64,000 nt of DNA from Apirhabdus apintestini (GTDB lineage Bacteria; Pseudomonadota; Gammaproteobacteria; Enterobacterales; Enterobacteriaceae). The notes beneath the pieces are model-generated. The model made no database searches. It had not been told where the DNA came from and saw nothing but the letters and a program-made list of their open reading frames with translations. Positions 19,279 through 32,432 of this stretch are shown piece after piece. The first letter of the stretch is position 1; each line of letters opens with the position of its first letter. The position numbers and the translations under genes are program-made. Location of the stretch: assembly GCA_033977085.1 (NCBI GenBank), contig CP138906.1:1984001-2048000 (forward strand), written 5' to 3'.

Positions 19279-19866
19279 ATGCTTCCGCTTGTTCTCGCTT
19301 CGACGTCGTTATATCGCAAAACTTTGCTCGAAAAACTTGGGATTCCCTTCACTAGCGACGCGCCGGATATCGATGAGTCGCCATTGCCTGATGAGCAGGC
19401 TCATCACTTAGTCACTCGCCTTGCAAAAGCAAAGGCGCAGGCTTTGGCGCTGCGTTATCCCCGCCATTTAATTATCGGCTCCGATCAGGTCTGCGTCCTG
19501 AATAATGCTATCACAGGTAAACCCCATACTCCTGAGCGCGCGGTGGCGCAGCTTCGCGAAGCAAGCGGACAGCGCGTGACGTTCTACACCGGGCTTGCAC
19601 TCTATAATAGTGCCACTGCGAACATGCAGTGCATTAGCGAACCGACGGAGGTGCTATTTCGCGCCCTCACTGACCGGGAGATAGCGCATTATATTGCCCG
19701 AGAACAGCCGCTGGACTGCGCGGGAAGTTTTAAGTGCGAAGGGCTTGGGATTGCCCTGTTTAAGCGTATTATCAGCCGGGATCCAAATACACTAATAGGC
19801 CTGCCGCTGATTGCGCTATGCGAAATGTTCGCCGCTGAAGGTGTTAATCCGTTAACAGATCGCTAA
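19279..19866 (+). CDS. yceF: Maf-family nucleotide pyrophosphatase YceF
   Basis: Maf-like nucleoside triphosphate pyrophosphatase; the E. coli enzyme prefers 7-methyl-GTP. It has 195 residues and is intact. LVLASTSLYRKTLLEKLGI at the start is the Maf signature, followed by LIIGSDQVCVL with the catalytic Asp and DCAGSFKCEGLG. Its last 23 bases overlap the end of rluC on the other strand. Confidence 0.94.
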   Translation: MLPLVLASTSLYRKTLLEKLGIPFTSDAPDIDESPLPDEQAHHLVTRLAKAKAQALALRYPRHLIIGSDQVCVLNNAITGKPHTPERAVAQLREASGQRVTFYTGLALYNSATANMQCISEPTEVLFRALTDREIAHYIAREQPLDCAGSFKCEGLGIALFKRIISRDPNTLIGLPLIALCEMFAAEGVNPLTDR

Positions 19867-20827
19867 ATTTTCCCTGGCTGTCACGCCGTAATGCTTTCAG
19901 ACAGTGCGCTAGCGTGGCGTCCATTGGCGCTTCAATCCGCAGCGTTTCTCCCGTTTTAGGATGCGCGAAGCGCAGCGCGGCAGCGTGAAGAAACAGCCGA
20001 TTTAGTCCTGTTCCAGCCAATTGACTATCGAACGCCCGATCGCCATAGCGATCGTCAAACGCTATCGGGTGCCCGGCATGCAGGGTATGGACTCGTATCT
20101 GATGTGTCCGGCCAGTAATCGGGCTACAGCGTATCAGCGTGGCAAAAGCGTAGCGTTCCTCTATTTTAAAGCGTGTTTCAGAGGGCTTACCTTCGCTGTT
20201 GACTCGCACAATCCGCTCGCCGCTTTGTAAAATATTCTTTAATAGCGGCGCCTGCACGGCCTTCACGTGAGATTGCCACTGCCCGCGCACCAGCGCCAGA
20301 TAATCCTTTTGCATATTCTTGTCACGCAACTGCTCGTGCAGCGAACGCAAAGCCGAACGTTTCTTTGCCACCAGCAGAACCCCTGAAGTATCGCGGTCGA
20401 GCCGATGTACCAACTCCAAAAAGCGAGCTTCGGGGCGCAGTGCACGCAATCCCTCGATGACGCCAAAACTGAGCCCGCTACCGCCGTGAACCGCCGTGCC
20501 TGAAGGCTTGTTAAGCACCAGAATATGGTCGTCTTCGTAGATAATGGCGTCATTCAGCGCAGCGACTTTGTCCAGATGCGGCGACAGCGCTTCTTCTTCG
20601 CGTTCCGCAACCCGCACCGGCGGAATTCGCACCTCATCCCCCGCCAGCAGTTTATATTCCGGTTTTACGCGCTTTTTATTTACCCGCACTTCGCCTTTAC
20701 GCAAAATGCGATATATCATACTTTTTCGGCACGCCTTTCAGGCGGGTGCGCAAAAATTATCAATTCGCTGCCCTGCTTCATCTGCAGAAACAGCGACTAT
20801 CTTTACAGAAGGAGTCGTAATTTTCAT
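19844..20827 (-). CDS. rluC: 23S rRNA pseudouridine synthase C (two offsetting indels)
   Basis: Makes pseudouridines 955, 2504 and 2580 in 23S rRNA. An N-terminal S4 RNA-binding domain (SMIYRILRKGEVRVNKKRVKP) is followed by the catalytic LELVHRLDRDTSGVLLVAKK with its Asp, and RTHQIRVHTLHAGHPI. The start is at ATG 20827 (MKITTPSVKIVAVSADEAGQR). Near the N-terminus a missing base at 20752-20756 creates a stop, and an extra base at 20722-20726 restores the frame about 30 bases later. The paired indels in homopolymers are most easily explained as sequencing errors. Confidence 0.92.
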
Positions 20828-21004
20828 GGTCGGCGATTCTAAAGATGTCATCTCATTCACGCTACTTTTTTCGTACCAGCGACCTATAAACACCGGGCTT
20901 ATAGCTGATGAGGTGAAGCATTTTTGAATGTTATTCCAGCAACAACATTTTTCAGGTTAAAAAACTGTGAGAAAGCCTAAGATAAATGGCAAAAGGTCGC
21001 TTGC

Positions 21005-21010
21005 TATAAT
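21005..21010 (+). promoter_or_regulatory. rne promoter -10
   Basis: A perfect TATAAT lies about 390 bases upstream of the rne start codon, in keeping with the roughly 360-base leader known in E. coli. I see no clear -35 hexamer. Confidence 0.6.
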
Positions 21011-21039
21011 CAGGTTAGCAGTGGAATAATGTTAGAGTT

Positions 21040-21404
21040 TCCGCATTCATGCGTTATGCATTGTTAAACGCAAAATGTTAAGAAATTGTTGTTTTGCCTG
21101 AACGTTTATCTGCGCAGCAATGGCGTAAGACGTAAATACACTCTCAGGCAGTTAGCGGGCTGCGGGTAGCAGACCCTACCGGTACACGGAATCATCTCTG
21201 GCGAATTCAATTCCAGGCTGTTCCCAGGACTAATTGCACTGCTTCTCCGGTTGAGAAACAGGCTACCGATACTTTGCGCCTCTATGCGAGCGACAACCGG
21301 GAGGTTGACGGCTACGCGACCAGTCACGAGGCCATCGGTTCAAATCCGGTAAGATAAATGCGCCCGCCGCTCTATCACCAATGTAAGATAATGAGTTAAT
21401 TACG
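21040..21404 (+). promoter_or_regulatory. rne 5' leader (autoregulatory region)
   Basis: The long leader of rne lets RNase E control its own mRNA decay through conserved hairpins in E. coli. Recognisable conserved blocks here include GCGCAGCAATGGCGTAAGAC, CAGGCAGTTAGCGGGCTGCG and CACGAGGCCATCGGTTCA. The last block looks like a tRNA T-arm but there is no tRNA around it. Between rluC and rne there is no other gene. Confidence 0.75.
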
Positions 21405-24400
21405 ATGAAAAGAATGTTAATTAACGCAACTCAACAGGAAGAGTTGCGCGTCGCACTGGTAGATGGGCAGCGACTGTATGACCTGGATATTGAGAGCCCG
21501 GGCCATGAGCAGAAAAAGCAAACATCTATAAAGGAAAAATTACCCGCATTGAACCCAGTCTCGAAGCCGCGTTTGTTGATTATGGCGCCGAGCGCCACGG
21601 CTTCCTTCCCTTAAAAGAAATCGCCCGAGAATATTTCCCTAACGGCTACAACGCACATGGCCGTCCCAACATCAAAGATGTCCTGCGCGAAGGCCAGGAA
21701 GTTATTGTCCAGATTGATAAAGAAGAGCGTGGCAATAAAGGCGCTGCGCTGACAACGTTTATTAGCCTCGCGGGCAGCTATCTGGTGCTGATGCCAAACA
21801 ACCCCCGTGCAGGCGGTATTTCGCGCCGCATTGAAGGCGACGACCGCACTGAATTAAAAGAAGCGATGGCTTCGCTGGAAGTGCCTGACGGCATGGGGCT
21901 CATCGTTCGTACCGCCGGGGTTGGTAAATCAGCCGAAGCGCTGCAGTGGGATCTTAGTTTCCGCCTTAAACACTGGGAAGCAATTCAGAAGGCCGCTGAA
22001 AGCCGCCCTGCGCCGTTTTTGATCCATCAGGAAAGCAATGTTATTGTTCGCGCCTTCCGCGATTACCTTCGTCAGGATATCGGTGAAATTTTAATTGATA
22101 ATCCTAAAATTCTTGAACTAGCGCGTCAGCATATCGCAGCACTTGGTCGCCCCGATTTCAGTAGTAAAATTAAGCTTTATAGCGGCGAGATCCCGCTGTT
22201 TAGCCATTATCAAATTGAATGGCAGATTGAATCCGCGTTCCAGCGCGAAGTGCGTCTTCCTTCCGGTGGCTCTATCGTTATCGATACGACTGAGGCATTG
22301 ACCGCTATTGATATCAACTCAGCGCGTGCAACGCGCGGTGGCGATATTGAAGAGACAGCCTTTAACACCAATCTGGAAGCCGCAGATGAAATTGCGCGCC
22401 AGTTAAGGCTACGCGATTTAGGCGGCCTGATCGTTATCGATTTTATCGACATGACCCCAGTGCGCCATCAGCGTGCGGTAGAAAACCGCCTGCGTGAAGC
22501 CGTCCGTCAGGACAGAGCGCGCATTCAAATAAGTCATATTTCGCGCTTCGGGCTGCTTGAGATGTCGCGCCAGCGCTTGAGCCCGTCGCTAGGCGAGTCC
22601 AGCCATCACGTCTGCCCGCGCTGTAGCGGCACCGGTACCATTCGCGATAACGAATCGCTCTCCCTTTCTATTTTGCGCCTCATAGAAGAAGAAGCGCTGA
22701 AAGAAAATACTAAAGAAGTCCATGCCATTGTTCCGGTACCTGTCGCCTCTTATTTGCTTAACGAGAAACGCGAAGCCGTCAACGCGATAGAAACGCGTCA
22801 AAACGGCGTACGCTGCGTCATTGTCCCTAACGATCAAATGCAAACCCCGCATTATTCCGTACTGCGCGTGCGCAAAGGCGAAGAAACTCAGGCTCTGAGT
22901 TACATGCTGCCGAAGCTGCATGAAGAAACGATGGCGATGACGGCTGATGAAGAGCCTGCGGAGCGCCGTCGTCCGGAGCAGCCCGCGCTGGCAACCTTCG
23001 CAATGCCTGAAGTTCCGCCGATGCCGGCCGAACCAGCGGCTACGCAGGGAACTAAAGCAACCGGCCCGGCACCTCAGAATGCGATACAAAAACCCGGGCT
23101 GGTGAGCCGACTGCTCTCAGCGCTGAAAAAGCCTTTGCCGGTGATGCCACACCTGTAGAACAGGAAATCAAGGCGCCAGAAACAACGAAGCGCAGCGATA
23201 ACCGACAGGATCGCCGCAGCAGCGGTGGCCGCCGCCAAAATGGTCGCCGCGATCGTACTGAGCGCCCAGACCGCCAAAATCGAGACGGCAGCCGTAATAA
23301 TGAAACGCGTGAAAATCGTGAAGATAATCGTCGCCAACGTCGCCAGCAGCAAAACGTTCAGCAGGAATCTATCGCCACGACCCCCGCGAATGAGGCGGAA
23401 AATAAACCCCGGGAGCCGCGTCGTGAACGCAATCGCCGCCGAGGAGATGAACGGCGCCAGACTCAGCAGGAAGTTAAACATCAGCAAGATAGCGACACAT
23501 TTAAGGAAAAAGCACCTCACGAAGAAGCGACCTCTCGCGAAGAGCATGCGCCTCAGGTTATGCCGCGCCGCAAACCGCGTCAGCTAGCGCAAAAAGTCCG
23601 CATCGAAAGCTACGATGATGCTCCAGCCGAGGTTATCTCAGCGCCAGCCCGCGCGGAAGCGGCGGTAGAAATAACGGATACGCAGCCCGCTCAGGCCATG
23701 CTTCCCACCGTGGTTGATAATGTGGCCGAAAAACGTCGGACATCGCCCAGGAAAGCCAGGAAGATACCGGTGACGCTCGCACTGAGAATGCAGGTATGCC
23801 GCGCCGCTCTCGCCGTTCCCCGCGCCATCTGCGCGTCAGCGGCCAGCGCCGGCGCCGTTATCGTGACGAACGCTATCCGACACAGTCAGCCATGCCCATT
23901 GAATATGGCTGTGCGTCCCCTGAGCCTGGCGTCAGGTAAAGTGTGTATCACCTATCCTGTAACGCGCCCTCAGCACTCCGGGGCTGTCACTGATGAGCAT
24001 CAACCAGTGAATGAACCAACTGCTGTTCACCCTACTGAATCGCAGCGGGAAGATATTGCACAGTCGGCCGCAATAGAAAAACCGATCGTCGCCACGACGC
24101 ATCCGGAAGTCATTAGCGCTCCCGTGAATGAAGAACCTCAGTTCATAGCGCAAAGCGATGAAAAGGCGGCTCAGCAGACAGTAGAACAGGCCCACACGGC
24201 CCAGACTCCTGTCGCAGCAGAGGCAAAGGCAGATACCGCAGAAGTTGCGCCAGAAGCCACGGCAGAAACTGCGCAGGAATACACTGCGCAAGAGCAAGCG
24301 CTCCCCGTAGAACTGCCGGTGGCGGTTGAGCCTTCTGCCGAACAGCCCGTGAAGGCACTCCCGGCTGAGTCTAAGGCGGAACTGAACGAACCTGAAACAG

Positions 24401-24639
24401 CGCCGATCCAGCCCGCGGTACAGGAATCAGTTAATACCGAACGGGCTGCTCACACCTCGGCTGGCTACGCCAGCGCGCCAATGGTGCGCGCACCGGCCCC
24501 TCAGTGGGAACCGGAACCGGCGCGCCACAGCGACTGGGTGCGTCCGGCCTTTATTTTCACAGGTAAAGGTTCGGCCGGTGGACATAGCGCGACGCATCAA
24601 TTCTCTGCGCCGCCAACCCGCCCTCAGTCAGCAGAATAA
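21405..24639 (+). CDS. rne: ribonuclease E (several frameshifts)
   Basis: Essential endoribonuclease and scaffold of the degradosome. The N-terminal catalytic half is nearly the same as in E. coli: MKRMLINATQQEELRVALV, S1 domain, DNase I-like Asp residues in ALTAIDINSARATRGG and LGGLIVIDFIDM, and the Zn-link CPRCSGTG. The C-terminal half is long, arginine- then Glu/Ala/Pro-rich, and diverged, ending RHSDWVRPAFIFTGKG...PQSAE. The first shift is in the S1 domain (A run 21513-21517, one base short). Others are near 23130, 23780 and 23930. A shift in the S1 domain would be lethal, so it is probably an error. Confidence 0.93.
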
Positions 24640-24663
24640 GATTTTAATTAGTCGTCTCACTCA

Positions 24664-24687
24664 AAGCCGGTCAACTGACCGGCTTTT
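24664..24687 (+). terminator. rne terminator
   Basis: Hairpin AAGCCGGTC-AACT-GACCGGCTT followed by TTT, 25 bases past the rne stop codon. Confidence 0.88.
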
Positions 24688-24689
24688 TA

Positions 24690-25033
24690 CTTATCAGTAA
24701 TCCCCCTCTACGAACCCGATAATTACCTTGCTTTCGATAGAGAGCCAGCGTCGACGATAGTCTTTTCCTCACGAGTGCATCGGTATCCCCGGAACGCACG
24801 GATAAAACTCGCAGTTATCAGACTAGCGCTCCTCTCAGTAACGAGTACCGAAAACGCCACTGTCTCAAACCGGGAACGGGCAGGATCGAAACAACGCGGG
24901 GCCGGTAATATCATCAGCCGGTTTGCATAATTTGATTACCGAAGATAAAGCGGATGGTATTTCGCTCGCGGTGCGCCTTCGGAAATAGTAGGCCGCACGG
25001 CCTGCAGCCTGATAAATCTGCCAGCGTCACTGC
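24690..25033. other. intergenic remnant left of IS copy 1
   Basis: About 340 bases with no recognisable gene. In E. coli the flagellar operon begins here, but I find no flgL or other flagellar remnant on either strand. The last 61 bases are one arm of a direct repeat that is continued on the other side of the IS. Confidence 0.55.
24973..25033. repeat. direct repeat A, left part (split by IS)
   Basis: This sequence joined to 26993-27059 matches 27149-27277 with scattered differences, including GCCGCACGGCCTGCAGCCTG and GTCGTGCGTCGGGCAAAA. It is one copy of a unit of about 130 bases. Confidence 0.75.
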
Positions 25034-25101
25034 TGTCAACAACGGGTAAAAAGTGATCCACTTACCGTCACCACCAACGGTCTAATATTGATCCACCTTG
25101 C

Positions 25102-25879
25102 TTACTCAGGATTAGCTTCCGCTATAACCCCGGCCTTTCGTTTCTGCTTCAGTCGATAGCTCTCTCCTTTTATCTGGACTACGTGTGAGTGATGTAAGAT
25201 CCGGTCCAGCATTGCCGATGTCAGGGCTGCATCACCCGCGAACGTCTGGTCCCACTGCCCGAACGGCAGGTTAGATGTCAGGATCATCGCGCTCTTTTCG
25301 TAACGTTTGGCAATGACCTGGAAGAACAGCTTTGCCTCTTCCTGGCTGAACGGCAGATAGCCTATTTCGTCGATGATGAGCAGTTTGGGGGCCATGACAC
25401 CGCGATTGAGTGTCGTTTTGTAACGCCCCTGACGCTGGGAAGTCGACAGCTGTAACAGCAGGTCCGCTGCTGTTGTGAAGCGAACCTTGATGCCCGCCCG
25501 TACTGCCTCGTAGCCCATGGCTATCGCCAGATGTGTTTTCCCCACGCCCGAGGGGCCCAGCAACACGATGTTTTCGTTACGTTCGATGAAGCTCAGGGAA
25601 CGCAGCGACTGGATTTGCTTCTGAGGTGCGCCGGTGGCGAAGGTGAAGTCGTATTCCTCGAACGTCTTCACCGCCGGGAAGGCTGCCATCCGCGTGTACA
25701 TCGCCTGTTTACGCTGATGCCGGGCCAGTTTCTCCTCATGTAGCAGGTGCTCCAGGAAGTCCATATAGCTCCATTCCTGATCCACTGCCTGTTGCGACAG
25801 TGCCGGCGCCGCGCCGATAAGGCTGTCCAGCTGGGCTGTTCAGCAAGCACCATCAGCCGTTGATGTTGTAGTTCGACCA

Positions 25880-25883
<4 letters not shown>
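25102..25883 (-). CDS. istB: IS21 helper ATPase IstB (one frameshift)
   Basis: AAA+ ATPase that assists the IS21 transposase by choosing target DNA. Walker A is GPSGVGKTHLAIAMG and Walker B LLIIDEIGYLP. The ATG at 25883 overlaps the istA stop as ATGA. One base is missing near 25835 compared with the frame needed for LAEQLQLDSLIG, leaving an open frame from the internal ATG at 25785 (227 residues, MDQEWSYMDF). Copy 3 has the same missing base; copy 2 does not. Confidence 0.9.
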
Positions 25884-26901
<1,018 letters not shown>

Positions 26902-26992
26902 AAGCTCCCCTGTATTCAGAGGAGCAGATTAACCCCTGGATCAGTTTTCAACCGCTGGGGTGGATCAGTTTTGCACCGTTGGTAACAACTGC

Positions 26993-27059
26993 CAGCGTGA
27001 GCGAACGCGCGGCCATTCACACCGCAGGTAGTTAAGCCGAAGTCGTGCGTCGGGCAAAA
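26993..27059. repeat. direct repeat A, right part
   Basis: Continuation of the repeat interrupted by IS copy 1. It contains TTAAGCCGAAGTCGTGCGTC, which matches the end of murJ in repeat B, so it looks like a duplicated murJ 3' end. Confidence 0.7.
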
Positions 27060-27148
27060 ACACCGCCCCCAGTCATGTTAAGCCGGCAGCGCAACCGCTA
27101 GCGTTATCGCACATGAATCATACTGAACGGATAGAGCACCGACTACGC

Positions 27149-27249
27149 GCGCCTTCTGAAATAGCGGGCCGCACGGCCTGCAGCCTGATAAATATGACAG
27201 CGTCACTGCCAGTGTGAGCGAATACATAGCCCAATTACACCGCAGATAG

Positions 27250-27277
<28 letters not shown>
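27149..27277. repeat. direct repeat B, overlapping murJ 3' end
   Basis: Second copy of the unit of about 130 bases; its right end lies in the murJ coding end. Tandem arrangement with repeat A suggests a local duplication at the place where the flagellar genes are missing. Confidence 0.7.
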
Positions 27278-28790
<1,513 letters not shown>

Positions 28791-28975
28791 TAACCGCTTC
28801 CATCATCGCCCGGACGACGGCATCCGTGAGCCTGCGCCTGGCATCTGTTTTATACAGAACGTGCAACTATGAAAAGCGCTTAGTCTACTCAACCCGGGCA
28901 GAAATACTACCGCGAGTTGTTACAGGCGGTAATTCACGGCGATTTCACGGGAAGAATGCAGGATACCGCATACAA

Positions 28976-29559
28976 TTAACGGCCTGGCCGCCATGCAGAG
29001 GTGGTAAGCGACGTTAATATATGATCGCGCCAGACGCCATCAATCAGCAGATAATTCTTTGCGTACCCTTCTTTCTCAAACCCCAGCCTGGAGAGAAGAT
29101 CCCCGCTGCGCTGATTGTTAGGCATATAGTTAGCCATAATTCGATGAATATGCTGGCTACGCTGCATATAGCGGATTGCCGCGCTAAGCGCCTCAAACAT
29201 CAACCCCTTCCCTGGCAGGCCTCACCCAGCGAATATCCCAAATAACAGGCGTGAAACGCGCCGCGCACCACGTTTGAAAAATTAGCCACGCCGAGTATCT
29301 CGCGTTCATTAGGGTCAAAAAGCGCAAAATAAAAGGCGCTGCCCTGTCGGTGCATCTCATTTATCATAGTTAACCGCGCCTGCCAGCCGGATGGATAACA
29401 GTGACTTTCATCGCGAATGGGTTCCCATGGCTTAAGAAAATGGCGGTTTTCCGTATAGTAATCGGCCAGGCGCCAGGCATCCCGCTCGTGCACCAGACGT
29501 ACGATAAGCCTGTCAGTCACCAACCTGATTTGAGGCGCGTTATTACGATAGCCAAACAT
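28976..29559 (-). CDS. rimJ: ribosomal protein S5 N-acetyltransferase RimJ (one frameshift)
   Basis: GNAT-family enzyme that acetylates the N-terminal Ala of S5. It starts MFGYRNNAPQIRLVTDRLIV and contains LKPWEPIRDESHCYPSGW, GVANFSNVVRG and the acetyl-CoA loop region CQGRGLMFEAL, where the frame breaks at the C run 29204-29207 (one base short). The C-terminus RRSGDLLSRLGFEKEGYAK is conserved. Length normal at about 194 residues. Confidence 0.92.
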
Positions 29560-29834
29560 AACCTGTATTTTGCTCCTTCCTTTTATTTCTGGCAGCGTCG
29601 CCCATAACTGTAGTACCGATAGCAGAAACATTGCGTCGTGCGGGCGTACCGTCAAACAATCATAACAGACGGCGCTCAACCGCACGTTGACGATAAATTT
29701 CACGGGTAGCCGCATGATTAGAGGCTATCTGGGGGATATATTAGATAATTGCTCACTTCTGTTTTTAGTCCGGGTTTGCTGGCCCGACAATTGTCTTCCA
29801 TACTGCAGGGAGGCCTATGTCGAGGAGGAGAACC

Positions 29835-30482
29835 GTGAAGCTTTATATTTACGATCACTGCCCTTTCTGCGTTAAAGCCCGTATGATCTTCGGGTTAAAA
29901 AATCTCCCGGTAACGCTGAAAACCCTGTTAAACGACGATGAAGAAACGCCCGTACGCCTGATTGGCAAAAAAATGGTGCCCATTTTGCAGTTAGATGATG
30001 GCCGCTGCATGGCTGAAAGTATGGATATTGTTCATTATGTCGATGCGCTGGACGGCAAACCATTACTTACCGAGCCGCGTAGCCCCCAGCTGGAAGCGTG
30101 GCTGCGCCGCGTTGACGGTTACGTAAATCGCCTGCTCTTGCCACGCTTTGCAACGGCACCGTTTGACGAGCTCACGACGCCGGAGGCGCGCGCCGGTTTC
30201 AGGCAAAGAAAAGAAGCGATAATTGGCGATTTTGAACAACATCTCGCGCATTCAGCGGGGCTTATTAAGAAAATTAGCGACGATTTACGCACTCTCGATC
30301 CGCTGATTAAACAGCCTAATGCAGTTAACGGCGAACTTTCCGACGACGATTTTCAACTGTTTCCCCTGCTGCGAAGCCTGTCCCTGGTCGCTGGTATAAG
30401 CTATCCCGCCCGCGTAGCGGATTATCGCGATAATATGGCTAAACAAACGCAAATTACGCTACTGACGTCTATTGCACGTTAA
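29835..30482 (+). CDS. grxB: glutaredoxin 2
   Basis: Glutathione-dependent thiol reductase with a GST-like fold, 215 residues as in E. coli, intact. The active site is CPFC at residues 9-12 (CPYC in E. coli), followed by KMVPILQLDDGRCMAESMDI. I choose GTG at 29835 because it gives the E. coli N-terminus (KLYIYDHC) and AGGAGGAG lies 5-12 bases upstream; a longer ATG-started frame would place the Shine-Dalgarno within the gene. The exporter gene mdtH, next to it in E. coli, is absent. Confidence 0.94.
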   Translation: MKLYIYDHCPFCVKARMIFGLKNLPVTLKTLLNDDEETPVRLIGKKMVPILQLDDGRCMAESMDIVHYVDALDGKPLLTEPRSPQLEAWLRRVDGYVNRLLLPRFATAPFDELTTPEARAGFRQRKEAIIGDFEQHLAHSAGLIKKISDDLRTLDPLIKQPNAVNGELSDDDFQLFPLLRSLSLVAGISYPARVADYRDNMAKQTQITLLTSIAR

Positions 30483-30486
30483 TCCA

Positions 30487-30512
30487 GGCCCCTTTACCGG
30501 GGCTTTCAGCTT
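30487..30512 (+). terminator. grxB terminator
   Basis: Hairpin GCCCC-TTTACC-GGGGC followed by TTTCAGCTTTTT directly after grxB. Confidence 0.65.
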
Positions 30513-30594
30513 TTTCTGCTAGTCCTTCTCTTAAACGCGCGGGATAATACTATAATGTTAGTAGCGACGCTATGAGTACCTAAGAGAGTAACTA

Positions 30595-31155
30595 ATGAAG
30601 AAAATTATAATGGCTGCTGCGCTTGCTGTCAGCACACTGCTTGTCGGCTGTAATCAGTTAACCTCGTGGACCGTGAATGAGCAGGAAATTAACCAGGCGC
30701 TGGAAAAACGTAACCAATTTGCAAAAGATATCGGCCTGCCCGGGATAGCCGACGCGCATATCGTTCTAAAACATTTAAAAAGCCAGATTGGGCGCAGTGA
30801 ACCGAATAAAGTCACGCTCAGCGGCGATGCCGATCTCACGATGAATTCACTGTTCGGTAATCAAAATGCCACCATGCAGCTTACGCTAAAAGCGCTGCCG
30901 GCTTTTAATAAAGAGCAAGGGGCGATTTATCTTCAGGAAATGGAGATTGTCGATGCCAGTATTAAACCTGAAAAAATGCAGTCCGTGCTGCAAACCATCG
31001 TGCCTTATCTTAACCAGTCGTTACGCAATTACTTCAATAAAAAACCCGCCTATGTTTTGAGTGAAGATAGCAGCAAAGGCGAGGCGCTGGCGAAGAAATA
31101 CGCCAAAGGAATTGAAGTTAAACCCGGGCAAATCGTTATTCCCTTTACCGACTAA
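30595..31155 (+). CDS. yceB: YceB family lipoprotein
   Basis: Predicted lipoprotein of 186 residues, same length as E. coli YceB, intact. The signal peptide ends in a lipobox (STLLVGC), and the mature part belongs to the DUF1439 family (GLPGIADAHIVLKHLKSQIGR, IEVKPGQIVIPFTD). Function unknown; probably in the envelope. AGAGAG ribosome site 10 bases before the ATG. Confidence 0.93.
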   Translation: MKKIIMAAALAVSTLLVGCNQLTSWTVNEQEINQALEKRNQFAKDIGLPGIADAHIVLKHLKSQIGRSEPNKVTLSGDADLTMNSLFGNQNATMQLTLKALPAFNKEQGAIYLQEMEIVDASIKPEKMQSVLQTIVPYLNQSLRNYFNKKPAYVLSEDSSKGEALAKKYAKGIEVKPGQIVIPFTD

Positions 31156-31280
31156 CATTACTAAAAGGCTCCTCTCCGATTATTTTCGCAGGAGGGAGTG
31201 CATTGCACTGCATTTCTGCTTATGCTTTGTGCCCGGCCCCTTTTGTTTGATGACATAATTCCAAGCCGGAGCATTCACCC

Positions 31281-32332
31281 ATGACCACTTCTGTTCAGGA
31301 AATACACCTTCGACGCCCGGATGACTGGCACCTGCATCTTCGCGACGGCCATCTGATGCATAGCGTTCTCCCTGGACCAGCGGCGTGTTTGCACGCGCGA
31401 TCGTTATGCCTAATTTAACGCCGCCTGTCGTCAGCGTCGAAGCAGCTATCGCCTACCGGCGGCGCATTTTAGCCGCCGTGCCGCCTCATCATGCATTCAC
31501 CCCCTTAATGACCTGCTATCTGACGGACTCTTTGGCACCAGAGACGCTCAGGCGCGGTTTCAACGAGGGGTGTTCACTGCAGCAAAGCTTTATCCGGCCA
31601 ATGCGACCACCAATTCACAGCACGGCGTGACCAGCATAGACACAATAGCGCCACTTCTGGAACAAATGGAGCGGCTGGACATGCCGCTTCTGATACACGG
31701 TGAAGTCACGCATGCCGATATTGACATTTTCGATCGTGAAGCGCGTTTTATCGATTCGGTGATGGAACCACTGCGCCGGCGATATCCAGCGCTCAGAATA
31801 GTATTTGAGCATATTACGACTCAGGAAGCGGCGTGGTATGTTCGCGATGGCGATTCACGCCTGGCGGCAACCGTTACGCCTCAGCATTTAATGTTTAATC
31901 GCAACCATATGCTGTCCGGCGGTATTCGCCCCCACCTCTATTGTCTGCCCGTTTTAAAGCGGAACATCCATCAACGGGCGCTAAGAGAGTTAGTCGCCAG
32001 CGGCTGCGAGCGCGTGTTTTTAGGCACGGACTCCGCGCCCCACTCCCGCGCGCGTAAAGAATCAAGCTGCAGGCTGCGCCGGCTGCTTTAATGCCCCAGC
32101 GGCTCTTGGAGCGTATGCATCCGTTTTCGAAGAACTTAATGCGCTGGATAAGCTGGAGGCTTTTTGTTCGCTCAACGGCCCGCGCTTTTACGGTATGCCC
32201 GCCAATGAAGAGACCATTACACTGGTTCGTGCGCCGGAGACTATACCTGAGCGCCTTGAGCTACCCGGAGACGATACATTAATCCCCTTCCTTGCCGGAG
32301 AAACCTTAGCGTGGTCGATAAAATCTGAGTAA
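31281..32332 (+). CDS. pyrC: dihydroorotase (three frameshifts)
   Basis: Zinc amidohydrolase that closes carbamoyl-aspartate to dihydroorotate in pyrimidine synthesis. Metal-binding DDWHLHLRDGH is at the N-terminus, the carboxylated lysine in FTAAKLYPANATTN, and histidines in PLLIHGEVTH and VFEHITTQ. Three shifts occur: one base missing near 31373, the G run 31567-31570 one short, and an extra A at 32071 in SSCGCAGCFNAP. The end reads through FLAGETLAWSIKSE. Full inferred length is normal (about 350 residues). Confidence 0.92.
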
Positions 32333-32393
32333 ATTTCTTATTCAAAATAAGAAAACGCCGGTAATTTTCAGTATTGCCAGCCAAAAATAAATA

Positions 32394-32409
32394 CTGTATA
32401 AAAATACAG
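32394..32409 (+). promoter_or_regulatory. LexA (SOS) box of dinI
   Basis: CTGTATAAAAATACAG matches the consensus CTGT-N8-ACAG perfectly, 24 bases before the dinI start. dinI is a LexA-controlled gene in E. coli. Confidence 0.92.
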
Positions 32410-32432
32410 TTATTTATTTTTGGGAACTCATT

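Noticed and set aside
21325..21355. tRNA gene suggested by a T-arm-like sequence
   Set aside because: No acceptor, D or anticodon stem can be built around it. It is part of the rne leader.
22589..23089. 166-codon open frame on the minus strand opposite rne
   Set aside because: It lies wholly antisense to the conserved catalytic half of RNase E, has an Arg/Phe-rich composition typical of such shadows, and matches nothing known to me.
23074..23547. 157-codon minus-strand frame with hydrophobic stretches opposite the rne C-terminal half
   Set aside because: The hydrophobic look arises from reading the Arg-rich rne region backwards. There is no ribosome site and no homologue.
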